13,668 nt of DNA from Opitutales bacterium (GTDB taxonomy: Bacteria > Verrucomicrobiota > Verrucomicrobiia > Opitutales > Opitutaceae): positions 1-13,668 of the forward strand of contig JAJFLS010000742.1 in the NCBI GenBank assembly GCA_021772595.1, in the 5' to 3' direction. Below are positions 6,769 to 13,668 of this stretch, piece after piece. The notes below the pieces were generated by a model that saw nothing but the letters and a program-made list of their open reading frames with translations, had not been told where the DNA came from and made no database searches. Position 1 is the stretch's first letter. Each line of letters begins with the position of its first letter. Position numbers and translations under genes: made by a program.

Positions 6769-7836
6769 ATGACACCGCACGAAAGAATTTTCAATACCAT
6801 CAACCGCGAACCCGTCGACCGCGTCCCGATCGACATTTGGCACACCGCCGAAGTACTCGACTCGCTCAAGCAATACGCCGGCGAAGACGACACGCTCGAA
6901 CTCTACCGGAAACTCGGCATCGATAAAATCGTCTGGCTTTTACCCGACTATCAAGACAAACGCCCCGGAGCGACCGAAGACGAAGGACACGATACCTGGG
7001 GTGTGCCGACTAGGCGAATACACTCCGGCCAAGCAACCTACCACGAATTCGGGAAAGGACCGCTCTCTGACTACGAGGAAATCGAGGAGCTCGACGAATA
7101 CGCGTATTGGCCCGATCCGGACAAATTCGACTACGCCGCAGTTAAGAAATCGGCAGAGAGAGCCCGCCAGTTCAACTTCCCAACCCTCGGTCCCTGGATG
7201 TCGCACTTCGAGATCTACTGCCACATGCGAGGAATGGAAAACGCGCTGATGGACGTGATTGCCGAGCCAGAATTTCTCGACGCCGCTTTGGATCGTATCG
7301 AGAATATACAGACAGCGATACTCGAACGCTACATCAAGGAATTCGGCGATCAGCTCGACATCGTCTTTCTCGCCGACGACATGGGCACGCAAGAAAGCCA
7401 GCTTATGTCGATCCCCGCCTACGAACGGCATCTCAAGCCCCGGCTAAAACGTTGGTGCGACCTGAGCCATGCCCACGGCAAGAAGGTTCTCTTCCATACC
7501 GACGGAGCCGCCCGCAACTTCGTGCCCCATCTGATCGAAGCAGGCATCGACATTCTCAATCCCATCCAGCACGTCTGCCCAGGCATGGAGTGCGACGCGC
7601 TCAATGAGGATTTCGGCGGCCAAGTCGTGTTTCACGGGGGAATCGAAAACCAGAAAGTGCTCCCATTCGGCACGGTCGACGATGTCCGGAAAGAAACGCT
7701 CGCCTGCCTCGAAACCCTCGGCGCCAACGGCGGCTACATCCCCTGCTCCTGCCACAACATCCAAGCCGGAAACCCCGTCGAAAACATCATCGCGATGATC
7801 GATACCGTGAAGGAATACGAGCCGGCCAACGCATGA
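6769..7836 (+). CDS. URO-D-family methyltransferase 1 (HxD metal motif)
   Basis: A 355-residue member of the uroporphyrinogen decarboxylase-like superfamily, which includes MtaA, MtbA and the O-demethylase methyltransferases. It starts with the family signature MTPHERIFNTINREPVDRVPID, so ATG 6769 is chosen over longer frames that would overlap the corrinoid gene. The metal-site region is His243-Thr-Asp245 (VLFHTDGAA) rather than the HxC of MtaA, and the C-terminal end is CSCHNIQAGNPVEN (Cys326, Cys328, His329). A DILNPIQ strand and GGIENQKVLPFGT region are also typical. It lies 22 bp after the corrinoid protein gene and overlaps the next gene by ATGA, so it most likely methylates or demethylates that corrinoid protein, probably as the substrate-facing enzyme (inference). 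It is not a haem-pathway UroD: context and length of divergence argue against it. Confidence 0.87.
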   Translation: MTPHERIFNTINREPVDRVPIDIWHTAEVLDSLKQYAGEDDTLELYRKLGIDKIVWLLPDYQDKRPGATEDEGHDTWGVPTRRIHSGQATYHEFGKGPLSDYEEIEELDEYAYWPDPDKFDYAAVKKSAERARQFNFPTLGPWMSHFEIYCHMRGMENALMDVIAEPEFLDAALDRIENIQTAILERYIKEFGDQLDIVFLADDMGTQESQLMSIPAYERHLKPRLKRWCDLSHAHGKKVLFHTDGAARNFVPHLIEAGIDILNPIQHVCPGMECDALNEDFGGQVVFHGGIENQKVLPFGTVDDVRKETLACLETLGANGGYIPCSCHNIQAGNPVENIIAMIDTVKEYEPANA

Positions 7837-9095
7837 CCCCAAAACAACGCATCCGCGCCGCCATCGACCACCAGGAGCCCGACAAGCTCCCGATCGATTT
7901 CGGGAGCAGCGGAATCACCGGCATCCATTGCAGCGTCGTGGAAAAACTGCGCGATCACTACAAACTCGAAAAACGCCCGGTCAAAATTTGCGAACCCTAC
8001 CAAATGCTCGGCGAGGTCGAAGGAGACCTCCTCGACGCAATGCGAATCGATGCCCAAGCGATCTTCTCGCACGGCACCATTTTCGGATTTCCAAACGAAA
8101 ACTGGAAGCCCTGGACCGCCCCCTGGGGTCAAGAGCTGCTCGTCGCCGAGCGCTTCAACACCACGACCGACAACGCGGGCAATATCTACATCTACCCAGA
8201 AGGCGACACCGACGCTCCCGCCTCCGGGCGCATGCCGAAAACCAGCTATTTCTTCGACAGCATCGAACGCATCGATCCCGACTTCGACGAAGACGAACTC
8301 AAGCTGGAAGACAATCTCGAGGAATTCGGTCCAATGTCGCAAGAAGAGGAAGCTCACTGGACCGAACAAGCCGAGAAATGGCGCGGTTGCGAACGGGCCA
8401 TCACAGCTCCCTTGAGCGGCACTTGCCTCGGAGATATCGCCCTGGTACCGGCACCGTTCCTCAAAAAACCTAAAGGCGTTCGCGGCGTCGCCGACTGGTA
8501 TATGCTCTCCGCGGACGAACCGGAATTCCTAGCCAGCATTTTCGATCGGCAAGTGGAAATCGCTCTCGAAAACATGGCGAAAGTCGCCAAGATCGCCGGC
8601 GATGTCATCGATGTCGTCGTTGTCTGCGGCACCGACTTCGGCACGCAAACCTCCCTCTTTTGCGGCGTCCCTCAGATGCGAGACATTTGGCTCCCCCGTT
8701 ACAAACAGATCAACGAATGGATTCACCAGAACACCAACTGGCGCACGTTTAAACACTCTTGCGGCGCGATCGAGCCGCTCGTCGAAACCTTCATCGATTG
8801 CGGCTTCGACATCCTCAATCCCGTTCAATGCTCCGCCGACGGCATGGCGCCAGAAGGCCTCAAAGCCAAATACGGCGACCGCATCACCTTCTGGGGCGGC
8901 GGAGTGAACACCCAGCAAACCCTCCCCTTCGGCACTCCGGAAGAAGTGCGCAAAGAAGTGCTTTCCCGTTGCGAGATCTTCGCGCCGGGCGGCGGCTTCG
9001 TCTTCAACTCGATTCACAACGTGCAGGCCCGCACGCCCGTGGAAAACGTCATCGCCATGATCGACGCCGTCCACGAATTCAACGGAGACAAATAG
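7833..9095 (+). CDS. URO-D-family methyltransferase 2 (HxC motif, large insert)
   Basis: A 420-residue URO-D-superfamily protein, about 65 residues longer than its upstream neighbour. It opens with MTPKQRIRAAIDHQEPDKLPID. An extra acidic stretch at about 125-185 (e.g. PDFDEDELKLEDNLEEFGPM) has no counterpart in the paralogues either side. The metal-site region is His308-Ser-Cys310 (FKHSCGAI), followed by DILNPVQCSADGM and GGGVNTQQTLPFGTPEEV. The C-terminal Cys of MtaA is replaced by FNSIHNVQARTPVEN (His395). ATG 7833 overlaps the preceding stop, and the following gene begins one base after its own stop, so the three URO-D genes are translated together. The likely role is a substrate:corrinoid methyltransferase. 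The acidic insert might bind a partner or cap the active site; that is speculation. Confidence 0.86.
   Translation: MTPKQRIRAAIDHQEPDKLPIDFGSSGITGIHCSVVEKLRDHYKLEKRPVKICEPYQMLGEVEGDLLDAMRIDAQAIFSHGTIFGFPNENWKPWTAPWGQELLVAERFNTTTDNAGNIYIYPEGDTDAPASGRMPKTSYFFDSIERIDPDFDEDELKLEDNLEEFGPMSQEEEAHWTEQAEKWRGCERAITAPLSGTCLGDIALVPAPFLKKPKGVRGVADWYMLSADEPEFLASIFDRQVEIALENMAKVAKIAGDVIDVVVVCGTDFGTQTSLFCGVPQMRDIWLPRYKQINEWIHQNTNWRTFKHSCGAIEPLVETFIDCGFDILNPVQCSADGMAPEGLKAKYGDRITFWGGGVNTQQTLPFGTPEEVRKEVLSRCEIFAPGGGFVFNSIHNVQARTPVENVIAMIDAVHEFNGDK
9084..9087 (+). promoter_or_regulatory. Ribosome-binding site supporting the TTG start at 9097
   Basis: GGAG lies 9 nt upstream of the TTG at 9097. Starts elsewhere in the operon have almost no Shine-Dalgarno, so this one helps decide for TTG 9097. 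The choice is also supported by the family-typical opening MTPKERVNALLAG and the one-base gap after the preceding stop. Confidence 0.6.
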
Positions 9096-9096
9096 T

Positions 9097-10110
9097 TTGA
9101 CGCCCAAAGAACGCGTTAACGCTCTACTCGCAGGTGAGCCAATCGACTTCTATCCACGCATTCCGATTGTGATGCAATATGCCGCTGAATACATCGGCAG
9201 CAACTACGGGACCTTCGCATCCGACTACCGTACCCTGGTCCACGCGAATATCGCTTGTGCGGAAGACTTTGGTTTCGACCAGCTCAGTACCATATCCGAC
9301 CCCTACCGCGAGACCCAGGGCTTCGGCGCGGAAATTATATATCATGAGAACGGAGTACCCGAATGCGTTCGTCCCCCATTCGCCGACATCGATGAGGTCG
9401 AGGAGCTCCAAGCCATCAGCCTGCCAGACCCGGAGCAAGCTCCACGCATGCAAGACCGAATCGATGCCGTCCGTCTCTACAAGGAGCTCACCGGAGACCG
9501 CTACAGCATCATGGGATGGGTCGAAGGTCCCGCAGCGTTGGCAGGCGACTTGCGAGGCCTCAGCGATTTCCTCATGGATCTTATCGACGAGCCCGAGTAT
9601 TCCGCGTGCCTGTTGGACATTTGCGCAGATACCGCCATTCGCTTCGCTCGTATCCAAATCAATAGCGGCGCCGACACGATCGGCATCGGCGACGCGATTT
9701 GCAGCCAAATCTCCCCAATGGTCTACAACGAGCTTATTTGGCCCCGCCAAAAGCGCTTGATGGATTCGATCAAAGCAATCGGAGGGAAAACGCGCTTGCA
9801 TATTTGCGGGCAAACCGAGCACCTGTGGCCCAAGCTGCGCGAATTGCCGATCGATCTACTAGATTGCGATCACATGGTTGATTTGCCCAAAGCGCGAGCC
9901 GCCTTGCCGCCATCGGTCGTACTCGGGGGCAATCTCGATCCCGTCAACGACCTGCTCTATGGGACACCATCGACCGTCGCCGCTAAACTTGAAAAAAGCA
10001 TGAGCGAGGCGGGGCCGAACTTCGTCGTCAACGCTGGCTGCGAAATCCCCTCCGGCACGCCAAAAGCAAACATTAAAGCCTTGTGCAAACCCAGGCTTAG
10101 GAAATGCTGA
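9097..10110 (+). CDS. URO-D-family methyltransferase 3 (MtaA/MtbA-like, complete HxC...C zinc site)
   Basis: A 337-residue protein closest in layout to the MtaA/MtbA branch of the URO-D superfamily. Unlike the two paralogues upstream it keeps all three classical zinc ligands: His235-Ile-Cys237 (TRLHICGQT) and Cys315 (NAGCEIPSGTP). Other typical parts are GWVEGPAALAGDLRG (140-154), GADTIGIGDAICSQISP (191-207) and VVLGGNLDPV (274-283). In methanogens such enzymes move a methyl from a corrinoid protein to a zinc-activated thiol (coenzyme M). In a bacterium without CoM the zinc could activate another thiol, or the enzyme could act on a substrate. It starts at TTG 9097 with a good ribosome-binding site and is followed 30 bp later by the DUF1638 gene. 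The Lys/Arg/Cys-rich tail (KPRLRKC) is unusual for the family. Confidence 0.87.
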   Translation: MTPKERVNALLAGEPIDFYPRIPIVMQYAAEYIGSNYGTFASDYRTLVHANIACAEDFGFDQLSTISDPYRETQGFGAEIIYHENGVPECVRPPFADIDEVEELQAISLPDPEQAPRMQDRIDAVRLYKELTGDRYSIMGWVEGPAALAGDLRGLSDFLMDLIDEPEYSACLLDICADTAIRFARIQINSGADTIGIGDAICSQISPMVYNELIWPRQKRLMDSIKAIGGKTRLHICGQTEHLWPKLRELPIDLLDCDHMVDLPKARAALPPSVVLGGNLDPVNDLLYGTPSTVAAKLEKSMSEAGPNFVVNAGCEIPSGTPKANIKALCKPRLRKC

Positions 10111-10140
10111 TAGCAGTCCCATCGCTACACGAACACACCC

Positions 10141-10866
10141 ATGTCGCAAAATACCAAATACGCCTTGCTCGCATGCGATGTTTTCAAAGAGGAACTCACA
10201 ACATTCGGGGGAGAGACGCCGCCGTGGCACCGTATCGAGTATCTGGAGATGGGGCTCCATGACCAGCCAGACAATCTGCGCTCGGAAGTCCAAGCCGCGA
10301 TCGCGCGACTGGAAGTGGATCCGGCGATCGAAACCGTCCTTCTCGCCTACGGACTCTGCGGCAATGGGCTGCTGGGAGTACATGCGATTCGATGTCCCTT
10401 GATCCTCCCCAGAGCCCACGACTGCATCTCCATACTCCTCGGCGGAACGGCCCCGCACAATGAGATCCTAAAGGAAAATCCCGGCACCTATTTCTACTCG
10501 CCCGGCTGGGTGCGTGGAAAGCGAGTACCCGGGCCGGATCGCGAAGCGCACATCCGCGAAGTTTATAGCGCCCGCTATCCCGACGACGACGAAATGGTCG
10601 ACGATCTCGTCGAAGCCGACGCCGAAACCTTTGCCCATCACAGCTGCGCCGCCTACGTGGATCTGACCCAAAACGCCGACGCGGAAACCTACTGCAAGGA
10701 CTGCGCAAAACACTTGGGCTGGCAATTCCGGCGACTGCAAGGCGATGCAACCATGCTTCAGGACCTGCTCAACCGAAACTGGGACGACACGCGCTACCTT
10801 ACAGTTCCACCCGGACATTCCATCGCCCTCAACAACCAATCCGAACTGGTCTCCGAGCCGTCGTGA
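10141..10866 (+). CDS. DUF1638-family protein
   Basis: A 241-residue protein with the conserved blocks of DUF1638: LLAYGLCGNGLLGV (67-80), PRAHDCISILLGG (90-102) and GTYFYSPGWVRG (115-126). A C-terminal CKDCAKHLGW block (185-194) contains a CxxC pair (Cys185, Cys188), and His166/His167/Cys169 add further possible metal ligands. No signal peptide or membrane segment. DUF1638 proteins recur in corrinoid methyltransferase gene clusters, but no biochemical role is established to my knowledge; a metal-binding or accessory methyl-transfer function is a guess. It starts at ATG 10141, 30 bp after the third URO-D gene, and overlaps the activator gene by 4 bp (GTGA), so it is co-translated with the reactivase. 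Confidence 0.85.
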   Translation: MSQNTKYALLACDVFKEELTTFGGETPPWHRIEYLEMGLHDQPDNLRSEVQAAIARLEVDPAIETVLLAYGLCGNGLLGVHAIRCPLILPRAHDCISILLGGTAPHNEILKENPGTYFYSPGWVRGKRVPGPDREAHIREVYSARYPDDDEMVDDLVEADAETFAHHSCAAYVDLTQNADAETYCKDCAKHLGWQFRRLQGDATMLQDLLNRNWDDTRYLTVPPGHSIALNNQSELVSEPS

Positions 10867-12440
10867 AAACCCGTTCAGCCACCATCCACCTGCCTGACGA
10901 AACGAATGTATCAGTCAAACTGAATACGAGCGATGCCGCTAAAACAGTCGCCGATTTGTTCGAGGAAAAAGGCTACGGCCTGAACATGCGCTGCGGCGGA
11001 CGCGGACTTTGCCGCGGCTGCCAAATCACCTGCAAGGACGCGAACGACACGCGATCCCTTCGCGCTTGCGAAACACCCGTCGAAGACCTACCCGATGGAC
11101 CGCTCAATATCGAGATCCCACACAGCTCCTGGCACGACCATACCATTTACGGAGTAAGCTGTTTCGACATCCGCTTGGAAGTGCCACCCGCCCCCAAAGG
11201 AGCCCATGGCGTAGCCCTCGCGCTCGACATCGGAACCACCACGCTGGCCGGCGCTCTTTGGGATCTATCCACTGGCCAATGTCTCGCCGACGATTCGATC
11301 GCGAATCCACAACGCAAATACGGCGACGATGTCCTCTCGCGAATCAGCTACTCCCTGGACAAACCTTCCGGACTGAAAAAGCTGCAGAGATCCCTGGTAG
11401 ACCAAGGCCTTACGACGCTGATTCGAAAACTCTGCCGCCAGGCGAACTGTCCGGAAGATTCGATCGCCCAGGCAACCGCTGCCGGCAATCCGATCATGCT
11501 CCACACGCTCGTCGGATGCAGCCTGGAGGGCTTGAGTAAATACCCCTTCCGTCCCGAATTTCTAGAGACACGCGAAGTGCAGGCCATGGAGATTGGCCTT
11601 AGACCCAGATTGCCGATCACACTCCTGCCAGGGCTCGGCCCCTTCGTCGGCGCCGACGTTGTCGCAGGGGCGCTCGCCTCAGGTATGCTAGAAGCAGAAG
11701 CGCCAATGCTGTTAATCGACTACGGCACGAATGGAGAAATCATCCTGAAACACGATGGCGGCTATTTAGCCACCGCAACCGCAGCCGGACCCGCCTTCGA
11801 AGGCGGGCGACTCTCCTGCGGAGCAAGCGCCAGAGCCGGCGTTGTATCCAGCATTCAACGCCGCAACAACCATTGGAGCTATGAACTCTGCGCAGGCTCA
11901 AACGGCGAAGCAAAAGGAATTTCCGGAGCCGCCTACATCGATTTCCTGGCTCTGGGTCTGGACACAGGGTTGCTCAATCCCTTCGGACGTTTTGCCCACG
12001 GGCATCCCGATGTTACCGAGCACGGCGTCGATGGCGACACCGAACGCATCGTCCGATTCGGCGATGACATCTGGATCAGCGAACCAGACGTGGCCGAGCT
12101 CCTTCAAGCCAAAGCCGCGCTCGGAGCCGGAGTGCAGGCCCTCCTCGAAATGGCGGGACTCGACGCATCCGACCTGCAAACCGTCTTCGTCGCAGGCGGG
12201 TTCGGCTACCACCTCAATCCCGCCCACGCGATACGGATCGGGCTTCTGCCCCCCACGCCTCTGGAACGAGTCGACACCATCGGCAACTCCGCGCTCGGCG
12301 GAGCGTCTCTATCGCTCCAAGCCGATTTCACCAAAGAAATTGAAACCCTCTGCCAGAATTGCCAAACCATCGAACTCAACCAAGTCCCCTCATTCGCCAA
12401 CCACTACACCGACGCCCTCCTCCTCGAAGAGATCGAATAG
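10863..12440 (+). CDS. Reductive activator of corrinoid proteins (RACE/RamA-like), 2Fe-2S plus ASKHA ATPase
   Basis: A 525-residue ATP-dependent enzyme that reduces the inactive Co(II) state of the corrinoid protein back to Co(I). The N-terminus is a plant-type 2Fe-2S ferredoxin domain with Cys44, Cys50, Cys53 (NMRCGGRGLCRGCQ) and Cys69 (LRACETPV). From about residue 116 comes the RACo/DUF4445 middle and ASKHA part: phosphate-binding ALDIGTTTLAGALWDL (120-135), AAGNPIMLHTLVG (206-218), LLIDYGTNGEIIL (283-295) and VFVAGGFGYHLNPAHAIRIG (441-460). A Cys pair (CQNC, 497-500) near the end is common in the family. At 525 aa it is compact, with a short linker between the ferredoxin and ASKHA domains. 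It begins with GTG 10863 overlapping the DUF1638 stop (GTGA) and closes the operon, so the operon carries its own reactivation. Confidence 0.94.
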   Translation: MKTRSATIHLPDETNVSVKLNTSDAAKTVADLFEEKGYGLNMRCGGRGLCRGCQITCKDANDTRSLRACETPVEDLPDGPLNIEIPHSSWHDHTIYGVSCFDIRLEVPPAPKGAHGVALALDIGTTTLAGALWDLSTGQCLADDSIANPQRKYGDDVLSRISYSLDKPSGLKKLQRSLVDQGLTTLIRKLCRQANCPEDSIAQATAAGNPIMLHTLVGCSLEGLSKYPFRPEFLETREVQAMEIGLRPRLPITLLPGLGPFVGADVVAGALASGMLEAEAPMLLIDYGTNGEIILKHDGGYLATATAAGPAFEGGRLSCGASARAGVVSSIQRRNNHWSYELCAGSNGEAKGISGAAYIDFLALGLDTGLLNPFGRFAHGHPDVTEHGVDGDTERIVRFGDDIWISEPDVAELLQAKAALGAGVQALLEMAGLDASDLQTVFVAGGFGYHLNPAHAIRIGLLPPTPLERVDTIGNSALGGASLSLQADFTKEIETLCQNCQTIELNQVPSFANHYTDALLLEEIE

Positions 12441-12583
12441 TCGACAATCGCCATTCCACCTACTGAAGCTCGCCCTTTCACCTTCGCCCATTCGTGGGAA
12501 ATCGCGCCAACCCTTGATCTACGTCATACCCAAGACTGCTTTCCTATGGCAGAGTGATCGGGTTTTCGCGCGATCAGCGCTAA

Positions 12584-13333
12584 ATGACCACAAGCGATAT
12601 GAGCCATAATTCGAATATCTTTTCCCCAGCAGGAACTCCGTTAATGGACCGCACAGTTGGCGAACTCGTCGCCGAGCGCCCCGGACGATCCCGCGTGTTT
12701 CAATCCTTCAATATCGACTTCTGCTGCCAGGGCAGCCGGACCTTGAGCGAGGCCTGCTCCCTCAAAAGCATCGCAGTTGGGGACGTCATCGAGCAACTCG
12801 AAGCCGAGGCGGTCGATTCCGCCGCGCCGTCGAACAATCCTGCAGACCTGCCCCCGGCAGAGCTGGTTGGCTATATCGTCGAACAGCATCACGGCTTTCT
12901 GCGTAGCGAACTACCGCGCCTGCACGCCATGGCCCAGCGCGTAGCGCAGGTGCACGGCGGACACACGAGCTCTCTGGTGGAAATTTTCAATGTTTTCGTC
13001 GAAGCTGAATCTGAGCTCACCAGCCATATGATGAAAGAGGAACAGATTCTTTTCCCCGCCATCGTGGCAATGAGTCAGGGCGAGCAGCCAGCCATGGCGC
13101 TCGACGGACCGATCTCTTGCATGATGCATGAACATGAAGAAGTGGGTAGCGCGCTCGCCCGCATGCGGAAATTGAGCAATGGCTTTCAAGCCCCTGCCGA
13201 AGCCTGCAACACCTACCGAGCCCTGTTTGCCGGACTGCAAGATTTGGAAGAAGACCTGCATCGCCATATCCACCTGGAGAACGCGGTACTGTTTCCAACT
13301 GCTATCGACGCCGCGAGTAGAGCGGGCGACTGA
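12584..13333 (+). CDS. ric: Iron-sulfur cluster repair di-iron protein (RIC / YtfE / ScdA)
   Basis: A 249-residue protein that repairs Fe-S clusters after nitrosative or oxidative damage. Residues about 22-75 are the ScdA N-terminal domain with the diagnostic Cys47-Cys48 (FNIDFCCQGSRTL). Residues about 95-240 are a hemerythrin-like four-helix bundle. Di-iron ligands can be read as His102/His103 (EQHHGFLRSELP), His148-x3-Glu152 (SHMMKEEQILFP), His182/His184 (MMHEHEEVG) and His228-x3-Glu232 (HIHLENAVLFP). ATG 12584 gives a short extra N-terminus; ATG 12599 (Met6) or 12644 (Met21) would also fit. It lies 143 bp after the activator gene, so it may have its own promoter. The link to the operon could be protection of the 2Fe-2S cluster of the activator, or mere adjacency. 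A convergent gene begins 11 bp beyond its stop. Confidence 0.93.
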   Translation: MTTSDMSHNSNIFSPAGTPLMDRTVGELVAERPGRSRVFQSFNIDFCCQGSRTLSEACSLKSIAVGDVIEQLEAEAVDSAAPSNNPADLPPAELVGYIVEQHHGFLRSELPRLHAMAQRVAQVHGGHTSSLVEIFNVFVEAESELTSHMMKEEQILFPAIVAMSQGEQPAMALDGPISCMMHEHEEVGSALARMRKLSNGFQAPAEACNTYRALFAGLQDLEEDLHRHIHLENAVLFPTAIDAASRAGD

Positions 13334-13344
13334 GGCTTCGGCTA

Positions 13345-13668
13345 TCAGCGGCGATCGAACCGCTCAAGAAAGGGAAGGGAGTCTGGCTGACTTCCAATGG
13401 ACAATCCCCATTCGATCATCTTGCCCTGACCGGATTCGGTAAAGGCTTCCGGACGATAGGCGCTGGCAGCCGAAGGCACGGATTCCAGGTCGGCCAGCTT
13501 GCTGAAGCTGATTCCGTCTTCGGCGTACTGCAAGGTTTTGGCGATGCCCTCCGGTCCAATGTTGAGCATGGCAACCACACCTCTACCATAAGGCCAAACC
13601 AGGACTTCGTGTCCGCCGTCAATGATGGGGTTGGCCGCATACTTTATGTAGGGACCTTCCGGTTTGTC
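13345..13668 (-). CDS. C-terminal 107 residues of a probable GH117/GH43-like glycosidase (cut by window end)
   Basis: The minus-strand frame is open from the window edge to a TGA at 13345-13347. The fragment reads as a beta-propeller end: YIKYAANPIIDGGHEVLVWP, then GRGVVAMLNIGPEGIAKTLQ, then YAEDGISFSKLADLESVP, then ASAYRPEAFTESGQGKMIEW. The GHEVLVWPYG...GVVAML and QYAEDGISF pattern recalls GH117 (3,6-anhydro-L-galactosidase-type) and related GH43-like five-bladed propellers of marine polysaccharide degraders. This is recognition by pattern only; the catalytic part is outside the window. An ATG at 13578 is internal, not the start. It is convergent with the RIC gene, with 11 bp between the two stops and no terminator hairpin in that space. 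Confidence 0.65.
   Translation of the reverse strand, partial: DKPEGPYIKYAANPIIDGGHEVLVWPYGRGVVAMLNIGPEGIAKTLQYAEDGISFSKLADLESVPSAASAYRPEAFTESGQGKMIEWGLSIGSQPDSLPFLERFDRR

Noticed and set aside
6769..10110. Haem-pathway uroporphyrinogen decarboxylase
   Set aside because: Three divergent copies in one operon with corrinoid carrier and activator, and with HxC/HxD metal motifs, indicate the methyltransferase branch.
12514..12527. FNR/DNR-like site TTGATCTACGTCAT upstream of the RIC gene
   Set aside because: The first half-site is perfect but the second matches only three of five bases of ATCAA. It would make biological sense for RIC but is too weak to annotate.
11842..12609. Plus-strand open frame of 255 codons overlapping the activator gene
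   Set aside because: Ser/Pro/Lys-rich composition with no domain, and it lies in another frame of the ASKHA domain coding sequence.

Overview
The window reads as a piece of a bacterial chromosome, moderately GC-rich, from a carbohydrate-degrading bacterium. The gene mix suggests a polysaccharide-degrading member of the Verrucomicrobiota, Planctomycetota or a related group, perhaps Opitutae-like. It comprises an L-fucose isomerase, a five-bladed-propeller glycosidase tail, AraC-family regulators (one with a PocR-like sensor) and a B12-dependent methyltransferase operon. Taxonomy cannot be settled without a search, and one intergenic hairpin looks like a REP element best known from Pseudomonas.

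Layout. (1) 1-1260, minus: the N-terminal 420 residues of L-fucose isomerase FucI, cut off by the window start. (2) 1342-2202, plus: an AraC-family regulator divergent from fucI, with a perfect 14-bp palindrome touching its start codon. (3) 2203-3520: a gap, then a regulator with a PocR/GAF-like sensor, a helical linker and an AraC HTH. Its coding frame runs back past every conventional start codon. (4) 3521-3785: an intergenic region with a perfect 25-bp inverted repeat (REP-like) and, nearer the next gene, two direct repeats exactly 21 bp apart. These repeats are the best candidate operator for the operon downstream. (5) 3786-12440, plus: eight tightly packed genes. They are a pterin-binding (DHPS/AcsE-like) methyltransferase, a metal-dependent amidohydrolase, a corrinoid protein, three different URO-D-family methyltransferases, a DUF1638 protein and a RamA/RACE-type ferredoxin-ASKHA reductive activator. 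Five of the seven junctions are overlaps or gaps of 30 bp or less, four of them 1-bp gaps or 4-bp overlaps; only the 115-bp gap before the corrinoid protein could hold a second promoter. (6) 12584-13333, plus: a RIC/YtfE/ScdA di-iron protein for Fe-S cluster repair. (7) 13345-13668, minus: the C-terminus of a probable GH117/GH43-like glycosidase, convergent with the RIC gene.

How it fits together. The operon has the parts of a corrinoid demethylase/methyl-transfer system. A URO-D-type methyltransferase would move a methyl group from a substrate to Co(I) on the corrinoid protein. The AcsE-like protein would pass the methyl on to tetrahydrofolate. The RACE-type protein would restore Co(II) to Co(I) when the cobalt oxidises. 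The amidohydrolase is translationally coupled to the AcsE-like gene and may prepare the substrate or process the demethylated product. The methyl donor is not identifiable from sequence. Because the operon lies between fucose and glycan genes, O-methylated sugars are one testable possibility, alongside methoxyaromatics and N-methyl or cyclic amide compounds. No CRISPR array, tRNA, rRNA, insertion sequence or B12-riboswitch signature was seen.
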